This document shows, piece by piece, positions 5,886 through 7,312 of a stretch of 7,312 nucleotides of DNA. The DNA lies in the NCBI GenBank assembly GCA_024635855.1, contig JAGXHZ010000073.1, positions 1 to 7,312 of the forward strand. Direction: 5' to 3'. Every line of letters begins with the position of its first letter. The first letter of the stretch is position 1. The position numbers and the translations under genes are program-made. A model generated the notes under the pieces. The model did no database searches, was not told the origin of the DNA, and saw only the letters and a list, made by a program, of their open reading frames with translations. The stretch comes from Sulfuricurvum sp. GTDB taxonomy: Bacteria; Campylobacterota; Campylobacteria; Campylobacterales; Sulfurimonadaceae.

Positions 5886-7312
5886 AATTCGCCTTTGTTC
5901 AGTGGTAGTTTAATCGTAAAAACAGTTTCTCTATCAACACTTTTGACTTCTAAAAGTCCATTACAGTGGTCTTGAATAATCATCCTGCTCATATAAAGAC
6001 CAAGACCTGTACCATTATTTTTTATCTTGGTTGTAAAATAGGGGATAAAAAGTTTAGGGATAATTTCAGCAGCAATCCCTCCGGCGTTATCACGAATCCG
6101 GATAATACAGTAATCAGTATCACGATCAAGCATGATTGAAATTTCTCCATTTATAATCTCATTTTCTACAAACGCATCCAACGAGTTTTTCAATAATGCA
6201 ATGAGTACTTGAAGAATCTCATTACGGTACGTTAAAAGATTCGAATCATGTTTCAATACTGTTTCAATCATAATTCCATTATTTTTTAATGTATGATCAA
6301 TCAAACTTATTGCATTATAAATAAGAACAGAAATATCAAAATATTCTTTTGGTTTATCGGGACGGAAAAAATCCCTGTAAGCAGAAATGGTTTGCGAAAG
6401 ATGAGTGCTTTGCTCCTCAATCTTGATCAAATTATCCGTAAATGTCCCCTCTTCTTCTCCTCCTGACAACATCACATCTAATCGCATTTGCGAAATAATG
6501 GCGTTAATAATTGCCAGCGGTTGACGCCATTGATGAGCGATCATGGAAATCATTTCTCCCATCTGTGCTTGACGCATCTGCATCCGGTATGTTCTTTCTT
6601 CTTCTACTCGTGCAGTAATATCTCGTGCAACCATCACCAATTTATTTTCATCTTTTTCTTCAAATCCTGAGAGAGTGAATTCGACGATTTTAATCTTTTC
6701 AGGTAAGATTTTTAGATGCAGTGAACACTGGGTAGAGACATATTCGCCCTGATACGCTAAATCAAGATAGTGATGAAAGCTCTCTTCCTTACATTCGATC
6801 TCATACGGCAAACTAAGAATATCTTTACCCATCAATTCCGCTCTGCCCATATCAAACAGTGATAATGCCAAATCATTACAGTCCATAACAGTATGATTTT
6901 CCAAAATCAGAATTGCTTCATGAACCGAGGCAAAAACCGTTCGATAAAATTTTTCGCTCTCTTTGATCTTAATTTGTGTTTGGCGGATATCCGTTATGTC
7001 AATATAAGCACCAACCACGCCAATAATAGGACCATCACTTGCTACTCTTAAAGGTACTTTGGAAGTACTCAACCAGATGGCATCCGATTTCCCTTTCTCT
7101 TGAGGCTCTTCATAATTTAGTTTTGCTATACCACTTTGAATAACTTGCTGATCATCAAAGCGGTATAATTCAGCCTGATTATGCCACATTAAGTCCTCAT
7201 CACGCTTTCCAACAATTGCTTCCGAATCGTGAAATCCAGCATCTTGAGCAAATAAATTATTACACCCCAAATAAACCGAATCCTTATCTTTCCAAAATAA
7301 CCTCACAGGAAC
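5882..7312 (-). CDS. PAS-domain sensor histidine kinase (5' end beyond window)
   Basis: The last 476 residues of a sensor kinase; the frame is open through base 7312, so the N-terminus is missing. The visible part begins VPVRLFWKDKDSVYLGCN, which is already inside a PAS domain, so a GTG at 7306 is not a credible start. Domains (numbered from the window edge): PAS 1 about 1-112 with PAC-like ending (VVGAYIDITDIRQ); PAS 2 about 118-235 (FASVHEAILILENHTVMDCNDLALSLFD, ending MVARDITAR); phospho-acceptor His260 in SMIAHQWRQPLA; ATPase domain with N-box IALLKNSLDAF (Asn376; the first Asn of the usual NLxxN is Ala), G1 DNAGGI (408-413) and G2 NGTGLGLYMS (433-442). No membrane segment is visible; one could lie upstream. 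It is the first visible gene of the operon and ends in ATGA overlap with the HD-GYP regulator. Its receiver partners are probably the two downstream REC proteins (inference). Confidence 0.92.
   Translation of the reverse strand, partial: VPVRLFWKDKDSVYLGCNNLFAQDAGFHDSEAIVGKRDEDLMWHNQAELYRFDDQQVIQSGIAKLNYEEPQEKGKSDAIWLSTSKVPLRVASDGPIIGVVGAYIDITDIRQTQIKIKESEKFYRTVFASVHEAILILENHTVMDCNDLALSLFDMGRAELMGKDILSLPYEIECKEESFHHYLDLAYQGEYVSTQCSLHLKILPEKIKIVEFTLSGFEEKDENKLVMVARDITARVEEERTYRMQMRQAQMGEMISMIAHQWRQPLAIINAIISQMRLDVMLSGGEEEGTFTDNLIKIEEQSTHLSQTISAYRDFFRPDKPKEYFDISVLIYNAISLIDHTLKNNGIMIETVLKHDSNLLTYRNEILQVLIALLKNSLDAFVENEIINGEISIMLDRDTDYCIIRIRDNAGGIAAEIIPKLFIPYFTTKIKNNGTGLGLYMSRMIIQDHCNGLLEVKSVDRETVFTIKLPLNKGEL
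5892..5896 (-). promoter_or_regulatory. Ribosome binding site and ATGA coupling of the HD-GYP regulator gene
   Basis: Minus-strand AAAGG, six bases before ATG 5885-5883. That ATG overlaps the TGA of the upstream kinase (ATGA at 5885-5882). Together they show that the original start of the regulator was here, upstream of the internal stop, and that the two genes were translationally coupled. Confidence 0.65.

Overview
The window looks like a chromosomal piece from an AT-rich member of the Campylobacterota (Epsilonproteobacteria), most like the free-living Sulfuricurvum, Sulfurimonas or Sulfurospirillum group. The basis is protein style. Both histidine kinases carry the block MGEMISMIAHQWRQPLA, which is typical of this phylum. 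The NifU N-terminus (WEEYSLEVQRRMN, then SCGDAV and FGCGTAIASSDMMAEL) is also of the type seen there. Genus is inferred, not shown.

Layout: (1) 1-282, minus strand: the first 94 codons of a NifU-type Fe-S scaffold gene, running off the left edge. (2) 283-418: a divergent intergenic region with both ribosome binding sites. (3) 419-814, plus strand: a divergent P-II family signalling protein with a shortened T-loop and a C-terminal tail. (4) 811-7312, minus strand: four tightly packed signalling genes, probably one operon, which meets the P-II gene tail to tail with overlapping stop codons. In order of transcription these are a PAS-PAS histidine kinase (its start is beyond the right edge), a REC-PAS-HD-GYP response regulator, a REC-PAS-PilZ-type response regulator, and a CHASE-PAS membrane histidine kinase.

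The operon reads as a two-input phosphorylation module feeding a cyclic-di-GMP branch. One kinase has a periplasmic CHASE sensor and the other appears to use PAS sensing. They could phosphorylate two REC proteins, one with a c-di-GMP phosphodiesterase output (HD-GYP) and one with a probable c-di-GMP receptor output (PilZ). Junctions are an ATGA overlap (5882-5885), a 10-nt gap or a 17-nt overlap depending on the start chosen (near 4441-4468), and a 1-nt gap (2938), all consistent with translational coupling.

The most notable anomaly is an in-frame TGA (5784-5786) at codon 34 of the REC-PAS-HD-GYP gene. It falls between the acidic phosphorylation pocket and the phospho-acceptor Asp. The reading frame is otherwise perfect on both sides and every HD-GYP catalytic motif is present. 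This is either a recent nonsense mutation, a sequence error, or a gene that yields only an N-truncated protein lacking a working receiver domain. No RNA genes, insertion sequences, CRISPR arrays or convincing terminators were seen.
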